64,000 nucleotides of DNA from an uncultured Prevotella sp. (GTDB lineage: Bacteria; Bacteroidota; Bacteroidia; Bacteroidales; Bacteroidaceae), in contig CAMYVQ010000009.1 of NCBI GenBank assembly GCA_947302435.1, forward strand, positions 1 to 64,000, given 5' to 3'. This document shows, in pieces, positions 7,611-16,142 of the stretch. Under the pieces are notes generated by a model, which was given only the letters and a program-made list of their open reading frames with translations, was not told the DNA's origin and ran no database searches. The position numbers were made by a program, and so were the translations under genes. The stretch's first letter is position 1; every line of letters begins with the position of its first letter.

Positions 7611-8924
7611 ATGGGTAATTTAGTAGCGATCGTGGGCCGTCCGAACGTGGGAAAGTCCACATTATTCAACAGACTGACAAACAGCCGACAGGCCATTGTG
7701 AGTGACGAGGCCGGTACCACGCGCGACCGCCAGTATGGCAAGTGTGAATGGAACGGACGCGAGTTCTCGGTGGTTGATACCGGTGGCTGGGTGGTCAATA
7801 GTGATGATATTTTTGAGGAGGAGATTCGTAAACAGGTGATTGTTGCAACCGAAGAGGCCGATTTGGTGCTTTTCCTCTGCGACATCAAGAATGGAGTGAC
7901 CGATTTGGACATGGATGTGGCGCAGATCCTGAGAAGGGCCAAACTGCCCACCATCCTTGTGGCCAACAAGGCCGACGATGGCAAGGACTATTACGGACAG
8001 TATGAATTCTATAAGCTCGGTTTGGGCGACCCCTACTGTGTGAGTGCTGCGACCGGTAGCGGCACGGGCGATTTGCTCGACAAGGTGCTTGAAGTGCTGC
8101 CTGAGAAATCGAAGGACGACGTTGACAATAGCATTCCCCGTTTCGCCGTGGTGGGTCGTCCGAATGCAGGCAAGTCGAGCCTGATCAATGCCTTCATCGG
8201 CGAAGAACGCCACATCGTTACCGATATTGCCGGTACGACACGCGACTCTATCTATACCCGTTATGACAAGTTCGGCTTTGATTTCTATTTGGTCGATACG
8301 GCGGGTATCCGCCGAAAGAACAAGGTGACAGAGGATTTGGAATTTTATTCCGTGATGCGCTCTATCCGTGCCATTGAGAACTCTGATGTGTGCATTCTGA
8401 TGATTGATGCCACTCGCGGCATTGAGGCACAGGATATGAATATCTTCCAACTTATCCAGAAAAACAACAAGAGTCTGGTGGTTGTGGTCAACAAGTGGGA
8501 CTTGGTGGAGGATAAGTCGCAAATCGCCATCGATACCTTTGAGCAGGCCATCCGTTCGCGCATGGCTCCTTTTGTGGACTTCCCCATCATTTTTGCCTCT
8601 GCCCTGACGAAACAACGCATTTTCAAGGTGCTTGAGACGGCAAAGAATGTCTATTTGAATAGAAAGGTGAAGATTGGAACGTCGAAACTCAATGAAGTGT
8701 TGCTTCCCATCGTTGAGGCTACGCCGCCCCCCTCTATCAAAGGCAAGTACATCAAGATCAAGTATGTGTCACAAGTGCCCGACACCCAGATTCCTACTTT
8801 CATTTTCTACGCCAACCTGCCGCAGTATATCAAGGAGCCGTATAAGCGCTTCTTGGAGAACAAGATTCGTGAGAACTGGACGTTGACGGGGTCTCCTGTC
8901 AACATCTTTGTCAGACAAAAGTAA
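7611..8924 (+). CDS. der: Ribosome biogenesis GTPase Der (EngA)
   Basis: Der is an essential GTPase with two tandem G domains that helps mature the 50S ribosomal subunit in the cytoplasm. Both P-loops are present: GRPNVGKST near residue 9 and GRPNAGKSS near residue 181. DTGG/DTAG switch motifs, NKAD and NKWD specificity motifs and the C-terminal KH-like domain (from about 350, with [15 protein letters not shown]) are also seen. At 437 residues it is the usual length. The ATG follows a TAACTTTG promoter by 20 bases. It is the first core gene after the island and is followed 17 bases later by a lipoprotein gene that may be cotranscribed. Confidence 0.97.
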   Translation: MGNLVAIVGRPNVGKSTLFNRLTNSRQAIVSDEAGTTRDRQYGKCEWNGREFSVVDTGGWVVNSDDIFEEEIRKQVIVATEEADLVLFLCDIKNGVTDLDMDVAQILRRAKLPTILVANKADDGKDYYGQYEFYKLGLGDPYCVSAATGSGTGDLLDKVLEVLPEKSKDDVDNSIPRFAVVGRPNAGKSSLINAFIGEERHIVTDIAGTTRDSIYTRYDKFGFDFYLVDTAGIRRKNKVTEDLEFYSVMRSIRAIENSDVCILMIDATRGIEAQDMNIFQLIQKNNKSLVVVVNKWDLVEDKSQIAIDTFEQAIRSRMAPFVDFPIIFASALTKQRIFKVLETAKNVYLNRKVKIGTSKLNEVLLPIVEATPPPSIKGKYIKIKYVSQVPDTQIPTFIFYANLPQYIKEPYKRFLENKIRENWTLTGSPVNIFVRQK

Positions 8925-8941
8925 AAAACGCTTCTTGGCTC

Positions 8942-9376
8942 ATGAAGAAACTCTTATTCTTTCTGAATATTTTTGTTGTGCTCGTTGCCTGTTCACGGCT
9001 TTCACCAGAAGAGGAAGCCTTACAGGCAGCCGGGCAAGCGGCTAAGACCTGCTATGAACATCTTTTTTCCGGTCGTTACGAACAGTTCTTGGACGGTCGT
9101 GTCGGCGCAGACAGTCTGCCTGATGCCTACCGTAGTCAGTTGATTGCGTCCTATAAGCAGTTCGTAGCCCAGCAGGTGGATGCTCATGGCGGTGTCAGCT
9201 CGTTTGTGGTGAGCCGTTCGTCCTTCTTGACCGATTCCTTATCTGGCGGTCAAGCCAAAGCCGATTCAGTGTTGGGCCATGTACAGGTGTTTCTTGTCGT
9301 CAGCTATGCCGATTCCTTGCAGGAGGAGATTGTTGTGCCGATGGTGGAATGCCGGGGAGAATGGAAAATGAAATAA
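8942..9376 (+). CDS. Small lipoprotein of unknown function
   Basis: The first 17 residues form a lipoprotein signal (MKKLLFFLNIFVVLVAC) with the lipobox LVAC. The mature protein of about 128 residues should be anchored to the inner or outer membrane. The body contains a predicted helical start (EEEALQAAGQAAKTCYEHLFSGRY) and later strands ending in GEWKMK. This layout resembles DUF4878-type, cystatin/NTF2-like small lipoproteins of Bacteroidetes; that comparison is tentative. It sits 17 bases after der and 41 bases before an AraC-type regulator. Confidence 0.7.
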   Translation: MKKLLFFLNIFVVLVACSRLSPEEEALQAAGQAAKTCYEHLFSGRYEQFLDGRVGADSLPDAYRSQLIASYKQFVAQQVDAHGGVSSFVVSRSSFLTDSLSGGQAKADSVLGHVQVFLVVSYADSLQEEIVVPMVECRGEWKMK

Positions 9377-9417
9377 TATTGTCGTTGTAGGCAAAAACAA
9401 AGCGGTATTAAGGGGAA

Positions 9418-9948
9418 ATGTTTCAGATACTGACAGAAAAGCTTGAACTGGTACTACTGATAGGCACAACGATTCTTATCCCTATTCTTGCGATTTTAAT
9501 GACTTATCGCTATAAGCATAAGCCTGTGCCCCATCGTGAAATTCCGCGTGGCTCCCAAATCGATGCGATACTGTTGGCTGAAGCGAACGAGAAGAGGTTC
9601 GAGGCCGACCATGCGGTCTTTCAGTTGATTGACAATGCCGTAACGAGCGGCCAGCTGTTTTTGCAACCGGGATTTGGGCGTAGCCAGCTGATGCGTATCG
9701 GCGGTGTTGACAAGAATCGGCTGTGTTCTATTATCCGTCGGTTCGCTGGTACGAACGTGTCAGGTTACATCAACCACAAACGTATGACATACGCCGTAAA
9801 ACTGATGGAACAAAATCCCCATTACACTATCGATGCACTGGCTAAGGCGTGTGGAATGCGTAGCCAGGCAACATTTATACGTATATTCCGCAATCGATAC
9901 GATATGTCGCCTACGGAATATAAACATACCTATCTGCACGTTGGTTAA
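9418..9948 (+). CDS. Membrane-anchored AraC-type regulator
   Basis: One transmembrane helix is visible at residues 10-28 (LVLLIGTTILIPILAILM), followed by a linker. The AraC/XylS double helix-turn-helix occupies about residues 75-172. Typical landmarks are GVDKNRLCSIIRRF, VSGYINHKRMTYAVKLM, the second helix-turn-helix at TIDALAKACGMRSQATFIRIF and the closing YDMSPTEYK. Tethered AraC-like proteins of this size are common in Bacteroidetes. The gene lies just upstream of the OmpA/lipoprotein operon, so it may regulate that operon; a dyad and direct repeats at 9997-10042 are candidate sites. No ligand domain is present. Confidence 0.8.
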   Translation: MFQILTEKLELVLLIGTTILIPILAILMTYRYKHKPVPHREIPRGSQIDAILLAEANEKRFEADHAVFQLIDNAVTSGQLFLQPGFGRSQLMRIGGVDKNRLCSIIRRFAGTNVSGYINHKRMTYAVKLMEQNPHYTIDALAKACGMRSQATFIRIFRNRYDMSPTEYKHTYLHVG

Positions 9949-9996
9949 AGTAATACTTTAAGCAAATACGGACTTTTTATTAGTTCAATCGGACAA

Positions 9997-10042
9997 AATT
10001 GTAGTTTTTGTACGTTTTTCATCGAAATACGTACAATTGTAG
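9997..10042. promoter_or_regulatory. Candidate operator upstream of OmpA operon
   Basis: AATTGTAG occurs twice in direct orientation (9997-10004 and 10035-10042). Between and overlapping them lies a perfect dyad, TTGTACGT at 10008-10015 and ACGTACAA at 10029-10036. The cluster ends about 25 bases before the -7 box at 10067, where an activator could contact polymerase. Confidence 0.4.
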
Positions 10043-10066
10043 GTTCTCTTATGTTTAATTGCCCTC

Positions 10067-10074
10067 TATTTTTG
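10067..10074 (+). promoter_or_regulatory. -7 box TATTTTTG of OmpA/lipoprotein operon
   Basis: TATTTTTG fits TAnnTTTG and implies a leader of about 100 bases before the ATG at 10182. Confidence 0.55.
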
Positions 10075-10181
10075 TGCGTAAAACGGAAATATGGGGAAAA
10101 TATTAACCAAATAAACTATATATAAATATGTGTTAAACAATTCTTATTAACAAATCGAAATTAGTTTTTAATCAATAGCGT

Positions 10182-11375
10182 ATGATGAATTTTAGTTTAA
10201 AGTGTCTGCCATTAGTCTTGATTGGTATGCTGGGAGCTTCGCTTCCTGTATGCGCCCAGACGAATGTGCTTAGTTCGCAACCGGCCCAGCCGGTGCAGCA
10301 GACCGATTTTACGACGGTCTCGACTGATCAGGAGAACCAACGGCTGTTGTCTCCTGGTGTTTCATTCTTTGTGCCTCATTACTATGTTGGTCTTCAGGGT
10401 GGTGCAGCCTATGATGTGGGTGAGGCAAAGTTCGCTGATCTGCTGTCGCCAGCCATTCAGGTCACTTTGGGTTATCAGTTCTCGCAGTATTTCGCCCTTC
10501 GTGGCAGCTTCAACGGCTTTTGGGCAAAGAACCGCTATGCGTATCCTACTGCCGACTACAAGTGGAACTTTATGCAGGGTACTCTTGATGCCAAGGTCAA
10601 CCTGACGAGCCTGTTGCTTGGAGAAATGGCCGAACGTGACAATCATGTTTATGCTTTTCTTGGTGGCGGCGTTGCCTACTCGTATGGCAACGACGATGCT
10701 GTGGAAGCTAATGGGCGTTTCGGTATAGACTACCAGAAACTTTGGAAAGACCAGCGTTGGAATCCAGTGGTTAGAGGCGGCTTGGGCTACAATTATTATA
10801 TCAATGAGAACATTGCCCTCAATGCCGAAATGTCGTGTCACATGTTGCCCGATCACTTCAACTCGAAGCGTGGACGCAATGACAATCGGGACTGGCATTT
10901 CAATGCCCTGATTGGTCTGAAGTTTGTCATCGGTAACCGCTATGGACGCACAGAGCCTGTTTATGATCGCACGATTCCTGAGCCTGTACAGCAACAGTTT
11001 GTTGACGTGCCTGTCGACAAGATCTCCTTTAATGTCAATATCTACTTTATTATTAATAGGAGTGACATCCGTGTCAATCAGACCGACAAGCTGGCCCGTT
11101 TGATTACCTATCTGGATAATCATCCCAAAGCCTTCGTCCGTCTGTCTGGCTATGCCGATAAGGAAACAGGTAATCCGACCATCAACATGCGTCTCTCGCG
11201 TGAGCGTTCGCAGAATGTGTCAAAGTATCTGATTGACAGGGGCATCGAGGAGTGGCGTATCCGTCGCTTTGCAAAGGGTGACACGGTTCAGCCGTTCGAC
11301 ATTCCGGAGGACAACCGCGTTTGTATCTGTTATGTCTACGATCCTGACAACCCTGTACCTGTCACAGACTGGTAA
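10182..11375 (+). CDS. OmpA-family outer membrane protein
   Basis: A signal peptide (about residues 1-25, ending VCAQ) leads into a predicted beta-barrel of about residues 60-255 with alternating aromatic strands (YYVGLQGGAAYDVG, YQFSQYFALRGSFNGFW). The C-terminal 110 residues are an OmpA-type peptidoglycan-binding domain (VRLSGYADKETGNP, MRLSRERSQNVSKYLIDRGI). It should tie the outer membrane to the cell wall. It is the first gene of an apparent operon with two lipoproteins, spaced 43 and about 27 bases apart. The upstream AraC-type protein may control it. Length (397) and order are ordinary for Prevotella OmpA proteins. Confidence 0.88.
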   Translation: MMNFSLKCLPLVLIGMLGASLPVCAQTNVLSSQPAQPVQQTDFTTVSTDQENQRLLSPGVSFFVPHYYVGLQGGAAYDVGEAKFADLLSPAIQVTLGYQFSQYFALRGSFNGFWAKNRYAYPTADYKWNFMQGTLDAKVNLTSLLLGEMAERDNHVYAFLGGGVAYSYGNDDAVEANGRFGIDYQKLWKDQRWNPVVRGGLGYNYYINENIALNAEMSCHMLPDHFNSKRGRNDNRDWHFNALIGLKFVIGNRYGRTEPVYDRTIPEPVQQQFVDVPVDKISFNVNIYFIINRSDIRVNQTDKLARLITYLDNHPKAFVRLSGYADKETGNPTINMRLSRERSQNVSKYLIDRGIEEWRIRRFAKGDTVQPFDIPEDNRVCICYVYDPDNPVPVTDW

Positions 11376-11417
11376 AATCAATTCGTAAATAGTATTAACC
11401 TTTAAAAATAATTAGAA

Positions 11418-12158
11418 ATGAAACATTTAACAAAAATAGTATTTGCTGCTTTGCTGGCCATAGGCGGTTTGCAGCTCACCACTTCGTGTACTGATTATCA
11501 GGACGAGATCGACTCTCTCGACAAGCGCGTCACCGCCTTGGAGGAACTGGTAAACAGACTGAATCAGAACATTAAGGGCATTAGCGACTTGCTGAATGCT
11601 ACCGAAAATGGATGGGTTATCACAGGTATTGTTGAAGTGTCGCCTAAAGACGACCCTAAGGGCATTGGCTATTATACCATTACCTTTGGAAAGATGGATC
11701 CAAAAACAGGCAAACTTTCTGAGAAGTCTGAGGACAAGAAAGCCATTACCATCTACAATGGTGAAGATGGCATCGATGCTCCGAAACCTGAGATTAAGGT
11801 GAAGAAAGGTGATGACGGCTATTATTATTGGTATGTGGGTGACAATCCTGTGCTCGATCCTGAAACAAAATTGCCAGTCCCGGCAAATGGCAAAGACGGT
11901 GAACCAGGTAAGGACGGCAAGTCAACAGCTCCTACCCTTGACATCAACGACGATGGCTACTGGATTGTTATATACGGTGATTCTTGGGATTACATATACG
12001 GTCCTGATGGAAAGCCTGTTTCTGCTACAGGTAAGCCTGGCAAGGATGCCGAGCCGATTATCAAGGGTGTCACTATCAGAGTTGATACTTCTGGCAACCG
12101 TTATGCCGAGTTTGACTTGGGCGGTGGACAGATTGTGGTAGTGCCACTGGTAGATTAA
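11418..12158 (+). CDS. DUF4988-type lipoprotein with collagen-like segments
   Basis: The lipoprotein signal ends in the lipobox TTSC (Cys about residue 24). It is followed by a short coiled coil (YQDEIDSLDKRVTALEELVNRLNQ), the hallmark of the DUF4988/PL29-N-terminal family of Bacteroidetes surface lipoproteins. Glycine-rich collagen-like stretches (GKDGEPGKDGKS, GKPGKDAEP) separate small beta modules with GYYYWYVGD and GYWIVIYGD. The coiled coil suggests a trimer on the cell surface. It follows the OmpA gene by 43 bases and precedes a paralogue. Its function is unknown; adhesion or scaffold roles are only guesses. Confidence 0.8.
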   Translation: MKHLTKIVFAALLAIGGLQLTTSCTDYQDEIDSLDKRVTALEELVNRLNQNIKGISDLLNATENGWVITGIVEVSPKDDPKGIGYYTITFGKMDPKTGKLSEKSEDKKAITIYNGEDGIDAPKPEIKVKKGDDGYYYWYVGDNPVLDPETKLPVPANGKDGEPGKDGKSTAPTLDINDDGYWIVIYGDSWDYIYGPDGKPVSATGKPGKDAEPIIKGVTIRVDTSGNRYAEFDLGGGQIVVVPLVD

Positions 12159-12185
12159 TTTGTTATTTTCTTACATTAATTATTG

Positions 12186-12893
12186 ATGACTATGACACGA
12201 ATAATCATAAAATCGACACTGGCTCTTGTAATGTGGTGCTGTCTGTATTCGTGCAAGGAATATGTAGACGATCTGCGAGAGCTTGGCAGACGAGTGGAAG
12301 CTCTTGAAGATAGCACGTTGAACTATTCCGACCTGAACAAGAATATAGAGATGATGATGAAGTTTGCCCAGTACAATGGCTTTGTGACTTCCATCGTTGA
12401 AGGCGACGACGGAACTTACACCATTAACTTGAAAGGTGACTTTGATGGCAATGGTGTCTTCTCTGATTCAACCATCGTATTGAAGAACGGTGCGCATGGC
12501 GAAAATGGCACGGAATTGGGCGATTTGCTTACGGTAAAGAAAGACGGCGACAACTATTATTGGTTTTACGACGGTGATTATCTGTATGACGAAAGCGGCA
12601 ACCGTGTTCCTGTCAGGGGAGAAAACGGTAAAAACGGACCGGATGGCAAGGATGCCGACCCTGTTTCGAGCACTATTACGCTTCCACAGCTACGAGTCAG
12701 TGCCGCCGGTTATTGGGAAATATCCAATGATGGAGGTAAGACCTGGAGAACGACTACGACCTGTATCAATGGCCCTAACGGCAAGACCGATCCTGTTGTC
12801 CTGAATGTGATAGCTGATGACGAGGACGTGCTGATAGTGGTTGTTGTTATTGAATCGAAGGTTGTAACACTCACATTGCCCAAAAAGAAGTGA
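12186..12893 (+). CDS. DUF4988-type lipoprotein, paralogue of the preceding gene
   Basis: The protein repeats the architecture of its upstream neighbour. It has a lipobox (LYSC), a coiled coil (YVDDLRELGRRVEALEDS), a GENGKNGPDGKDADP collagen-like segment, and beta modules with NYYWFYDGDYLYDE and GYWEISNDGG. The two genes therefore look like an ancient tandem duplication. The frame is open from a TTG at 12183, but ATG at 12186 or 12192 is a more likely start. A rho-independent terminator follows at 12907-12950, closing the operon. It is probably surface-exposed and anchored by lipid; its partner is unknown. Confidence 0.78.
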   Translation: MTMTRIIIKSTLALVMWCCLYSCKEYVDDLRELGRRVEALEDSTLNYSDLNKNIEMMMKFAQYNGFVTSIVEGDDGTYTINLKGDFDGNGVFSDSTIVLKNGAHGENGTELGDLLTVKKDGDNYYWFYDGDYLYDESGNRVPVRGENGKNGPDGKDADPVSSTITLPQLRVSAAGYWEISNDGGKTWRTTTTCINGPNGKTDPVVLNVIADDEDVLIVVVVIESKVVTLTLPKKK

Positions 12894-12906
12894 GAAATAT
12901 CCGACT

Positions 12907-12950
12907 GAATGAATGTCCGAATGCCACACGGTGTTCGGGCATTCATTTAT
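12907..12950 (+). terminator. Terminator of OmpA/lipoprotein operon
   Basis: A long stem pairs GAATGTCCGAATGCC with GGTGTTCGGGCATTC around an ACAC loop, with a few G-U pairs, followed by an AT-rich tail. Confidence 0.75.
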
Positions 12951-13599
12951 TATAGCCGCCTCGGTCTGATGCCGAAGAATCGGTCGTAGACTATGACTTC
13001 ATATTTTGACGCGAGTTACACATGCTCCTCACTGAGTTCATGCTGTTTTTAAAAATACCCTTTTTTCTGTCAGCCTCCTGATCCTTGCATCGACAGCCAG
13101 CCAATCGCCTTCCGTTCGCACAGATGCAAAATACGGATCTGTTCATTTGCCCATATCGGCCAAATGTGTGTTTTTCGTGCCATTTGACTTGTTTTCTACT
13201 GCAATTCATCATCGCTCTCACCGTTGTTCGTATCCGTTCATGTTGTCATCCGTGTTGAATGGCAGTGTGATTCATATCTGATAGTGGTGTGATCAATATT
13301 CGTTTCCATCGCGAGTGAGAAACAACTGCAACCGACTTTTCCCATTCTGGCGGTGCCATTCAATATAAATGACAAGGGAACCCACGAAAAACGGCCTCGG
13401 ACCCTCCTACAAAGGACAGGAAAACGAAACTGTATAGGTTGCAAAGAGGTCAACTTTTCCACAGAATGTGTACTGCGGACGATGTGTCAAAAAATCTCGT
13501 GTTTCCAAATTCATCCGAGATCTTTTAATGTGTTTTGATACTTTAAAACAGTCTTTGAATACTTTTTTCCGTGATTCGTTTCCGTTCTTCATGAGGGTA
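12951..13599. other. Long intergenic region with 22-bp periodic array
   Basis: About 650 bases lie between the operon terminator and the 3' end of mlaF. No credible gene is visible on either strand; the short ORFs here lack family features. The middle (13172-13325) holds degenerate 22-bp units on the minus strand, and one plus-strand unit is at 13359-13380. Confidence 0.6.
13172..13325 (-). repeat. Degenerate 22-bp tandem array (array 2)
   Basis: Read on the minus strand from 13325 downward, seven contiguous 22-base blocks show a shared core close to GAATATNNATGAC followed by a purine-rich tail. The block 13238-13259 matches the third block of the array at 33061-33192 at 15 of 22 positions, and 13172-13193 matches its fifth block at 14 of 22. 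Outer blocks are weak. An extra plus-strand unit (AATATAAATGACA core) lies at 13359-13380. Confidence 0.55.
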
Positions 13600-14367
13600 T
13601 CAGCTTTTGATCCCCGTGACAGCTTCGCGCATTTCCTTCAGCAGGTCACTGGCGAAGATGAAGTCGGTAAGGCGTTTGTTCGTGGAATGCATGATTTGCG
13701 AAGAAACACCTTGCCATTCTTTTTCTCCCTCGTAGATGAAGATGATGTTTTCGCCAATGCCCATCACTGAGTTCATGTCGTGGGTATTGATGATGGTGGT
13801 CATATTGAATTCGCGGGTGATGCTGTGCAACAGTTCGTCGATCACGAGGCTGGTCTTGGGGTCGAGTCCGCTGTTCGGCTCGTCGCAGAACAGGTATTTG
13901 GGGTTGAGGGCGATGGCACGTGCAATGGCCACGCGCTTCTGCATGCCGCCCGAGATTTCGCCAGGGAACTTCTCTTCCGCACCCACTAAGTTCACACGGT
14001 CCAAGCAGTCCATGGCGCGCTTCGTGCGTTCGCGCAGGTTCATGGTCGAGAACATGTCGAGGGGGAACATCACGTTCTCCAGCACCGTCAGCGAGTCGAA
14101 CAGGGCGGCGCTCTGGAAGATCATGCCCATCTCGCGGCGCATGTGTACCTTCTCCTGTTTTGACAACTTCACGAAGTCGCGCCCGTCGTAGAGAATCTGT
14201 CCGCTCGTCGGCTCAAAGAGCCCCACGAGGTTTTTCATCAACACCGTCTTTCCAGAGCCGCTCTGACCGATAATCAGGTTGGTCTTTCCGTCTTCAAACG
14301 TGGTAGTGATGCCTTTCAGCACCTCTCTGCCGTCGAAACTCTTATGCAGGTCTTTTACTTCAATCAT
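13600..14367 (-). CDS. mlaF: ABC transporter ATP-binding protein (MlaF-like)
   Basis: This ATPase should power retrograde phospholipid transport with the MlaE permease encoded just upstream. The P-loop GQSGSGKT is near residue 36, the Q-loop at MGMIFQSAALFDSLTV, the ABC signature ISGGMQKRVAIARA, Walker B YLFCDEPNSGLDP and the switch His at INTHDMN. The true start is the ATG at 14367 (MIEVKDLHKSF), giving 255 residues. The frame is open further upstream, but only because it overlaps mlaE. The gap to mlaE is 14 bases, so the two form an operon. MlaD/MCE and lipoprotein partners are not in the window. Confidence 0.9.
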   Translation of the reverse strand: MIEVKDLHKSFDGREVLKGITTTFEDGKTNLIIGQSGSGKTVLMKNLVGLFEPTSGQILYDGRDFVKLSKQEKVHMRREMGMIFQSAALFDSLTVLENVMFPLDMFSTMNLRERTKRAMDCLDRVNLVGAEEKFPGEISGGMQKRVAIARAIALNPKYLFCDEPNSGLDPKTSLVIDELLHSITREFNMTTIINTHDMNSVMGIGENIIFIYEGEKEWQGVSSQIMHSTNKRLTDFIFASDLLKEMREAVTGIKS

Positions 14368-14381
14368 ACATTTTAGTGGGC

Positions 14382-15128
14382 TTAGGACAGCAACTGTGTC
14401 AGGAAAACATCGGAGAAGAGAATCAGTGCGCTCGACGACACAACGGCATCGGTCGAAGCCTTGCCCACGTTGACTGAGCCGCCTTCGACAGTATAGCCGA
14501 AGTAGGAGGGGACACTCGAGATGATGAAGGCAAAGAACAGACTCTTGATGATGGACATCCAGATGAACCATGACTGAAAGTCGTGCTGCAGGCCGGCAGT
14601 CAGGTCGTCGGGGGGCATGATGTGGCCGATGTAGGCCGTTCCGTAGGCACCGATGATGCCCATAACCGACGAGAAGATGACGAGGAAGGGCATGATGGTG
14701 AGCATGCCCATGATTTTCGGCAGAATAAGATAGCAGGCCGAGTTGACACCCATGATGTCGAGGGCGTCAATCTGTTGTGTCACGCGCATAGTGCCGATTT
14801 CCGAAGCAATGTTCGAGCCAACCTTTCCTGCCAGGATCAGACACATGATGCTCGACGAGAACTCCAGCAGCATAATCTCTCGCGTGGTGTAGCCAGCCAC
14901 CCATCGGGGCATCCACGGGCTTTCAATGTTCAGCTTCATCTGAATGCAGATGACCGCTCCGATAAAAAACGAGATGAGCAGTACGATACCGATGGAGTTG
15001 ACACCCAGTTGGGACATCTCTTTGATGTATTGCTTCCAGAACATGCGGAAGCGTTCGGGAATGGCAAATGTGCGTCCCATCAGAATCAAGTAGCGGCCGA
15101 AAGCAGTCAGCCATTTGTGTATCAGCAT
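14382..15128 (-). CDS. mlaE: ABC transporter permease (MlaE family)
   Basis: MlaE-type permease of an MCE phospholipid transport system in the inner membrane. About five hydrophobic segments are visible, for example GIVLLISFFIGAVICIQM and MGMLTIMPFLVIFSSVMGIIG. Family motifs include REIMLLEFSSSIMCLILAGKVGSNIASEIGTMRVTQQIDALDIMG, the long conserved cytoplasmic helix. The start at 15128 (MLIHKWLTAFG) fits the family; the frame extends 14 codons upstream into the promoter region. A TACCTTTG box at 15151-15158 lies 23 bases upstream. It diverges from lptB across a 7-bp tandem repeat. Confidence 0.9.
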   Translation of the reverse strand: MLIHKWLTAFGRYLILMGRTFAIPERFRMFWKQYIKEMSQLGVNSIGIVLLISFFIGAVICIQMKLNIESPWMPRWVAGYTTREIMLLEFSSSIMCLILAGKVGSNIASEIGTMRVTQQIDALDIMGVNSACYLILPKIMGMLTIMPFLVIFSSVMGIIGAYGTAYIGHIMPPDDLTAGLQHDFQSWFIWMSIIKSLFFAFIISSVPSYFGYTVEGGSVNVGKASTDAVVSSSALILFSDVFLTQLLS

Positions 15129-15150
15129 GTAGACAACCTTTTTTCGGGTG

Positions 15151-15158
15151 CAAAGGTA
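15151..15158 (-). promoter_or_regulatory. -7 box TACCTTTG of mlaE-mlaF
   Basis: Reverse-strand TACCTTTGCA is the divergent counterpart of the identical box at 15202-15209. Confidence 0.65.
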
Positions 15159-15164
15159 CGAAAA

Positions 15165-15196
15165 ATTCATAATTCATAATTCATAATTCATAATTA
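15165..15196. repeat. Heptanucleotide tandem repeat ATTCATA between divergent promoters
   Basis: Four perfect copies of ATTCATA (15165-15192) plus ATTA separate the mlaE and lptB promoter boxes. It falls within the -33 to -10 region of both promoters, so copy number would change promoter spacing. Confidence 0.9.
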
Positions 15197-15201
15197 TTTT
15201 T

Positions 15202-15209
15202 TACCTTTG
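15202..15209 (+). promoter_or_regulatory. -7 box TACCTTTG of lptB
   Basis: TACCTTTGCA lies 18 bases before the lptB ATG. Confidence 0.65.
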
Positions 15210-15226
15210 CATACAAATTTCCTACT

Positions 15227-16021
15227 ATGGCAGAAGAAAGCATTGTACTAAGAAGTGAGGGGCTGGTGAAGCGCTATGGCAAGCGCACGGTGGTCAACGA
15301 TGTGAGTTTCCATGTGCGTCAGGGCGAGATTGTAGGGCTGTTGGGACCGAACGGAGCCGGAAAGACCACGTCGTTCTACATGACGACAGGCTTGGTGATT
15401 CCCAACGCCGGCCATATCTATTTGGGTGACGAGGAGGTGACGGGGTACCCCGTCTATAAACGTGCGCGTGCCGGTATCGGCTATCTGGCACAGGAAGCCT
15501 CCGTGTTCCGCAAGATGACCGTTGAGGACAACATCCTCTCCGTCTTGGAAATGACGGGCAAGCCGCGCGACTATCAGTTGGAGAAATTGGAGAGCCTGAT
15601 CCGCGAGTTCCGCTTAGGCAAGGTGCGCCGTAACAAGGGCGACCAACTGTCGGGTGGTGAGCGCCGCCGCTGTGAGATAGCCCGTTGTCTGGCCATCGAG
15701 CCCAAGTTCATCATGCTCGACGAACCCTTCGCTGGTGTCGACCCCATTGCTGTCGAGGACATCCAGTTTATCGTGTGGAAGCTGAAGGACCGCAACATCG
15801 GCATCCTGATTACCGACCACAATGTGGAGGACACGCTCTGCATCACCGATCGTGCCTACCTGCTGTTCGAGGGGCGCATCCTGTTCCATGGTTCGCCCGA
15901 GGAGTTGGCAGCCAACGAGGTGGTGCGTAAGAACTACCTCACCGACTCTTTCGTCTTGCGTCAGAAAGATTTCCAGCAATTAGAAGAAGAGCGAAAGAAG
16001 AAAGAAGACGACGACTATTGA
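15227..16021 (+). CDS. lptB: LPS export ABC transporter ATP-binding protein LptB
   Basis: LptB hydrolyses ATP to drive lipopolysaccharide from the inner membrane into the Lpt bridge. All ABC motifs are intact: GPNGAGKTT (near residue 39), the Q-loop [16 protein letters not shown], signature [16 protein letters not shown], Walker [14 protein letters not shown] and switch TDHNVEDTL. The [17 protein letters not shown] block is typical of LptB rather than other ABC ATPases. The protein ends in a charged tail ([11 protein letters not shown]) beyond the usual about 241 residues. It diverges from mlaEF, so two lipid transport functions share one intergenic region. Confidence 0.93.
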   Translation: MAEESIVLRSEGLVKRYGKRTVVNDVSFHVRQGEIVGLLGPNGAGKTTSFYMTTGLVIPNAGHIYLGDEEVTGYPVYKRARAGIGYLAQEASVFRKMTVEDNILSVLEMTGKPRDYQLEKLESLIREFRLGKVRRNKGDQLSGGERRRCEIARCLAIEPKFIMLDEPFAGVDPIAVEDIQFIVWKLKDRNIGILITDHNVEDTLCITDRAYLLFEGRILFHGSPEELAANEVVRKNYLTDSFVLRQKDFQQLEEERKKKEDDDY

Positions 16022-16125
16022 TTTTGGCCAGCATTCTGAATCATCAAATACAAGACGGTGTGCTTGTAAAGGTGAATGATGCTGTTAAAAAATCGTAATC
16101 GTTTGCCATTTACGCCATTATTGCG

Positions 16126-16133
16126 TAATTTTG
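16126..16133 (+). promoter_or_regulatory. -7 box TAATTTTG of tig
   Basis: TAATTTTGCA with TTTG 20 bases upstream (16102-16105) forms a complete Bacteroidetes promoter. It places the palindromic element at 16143-16258 inside the tig leader RNA. Confidence 0.6.
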
Positions 16134-16142
16134 CAGCCCGTT

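Noticed and set aside
12951..13599. Small ORFs in the long intergenic region (for example 13238-13592)
   Set aside because: They overlap each other on both strands, have no start signals or family features, and coincide with the 22-bp array.
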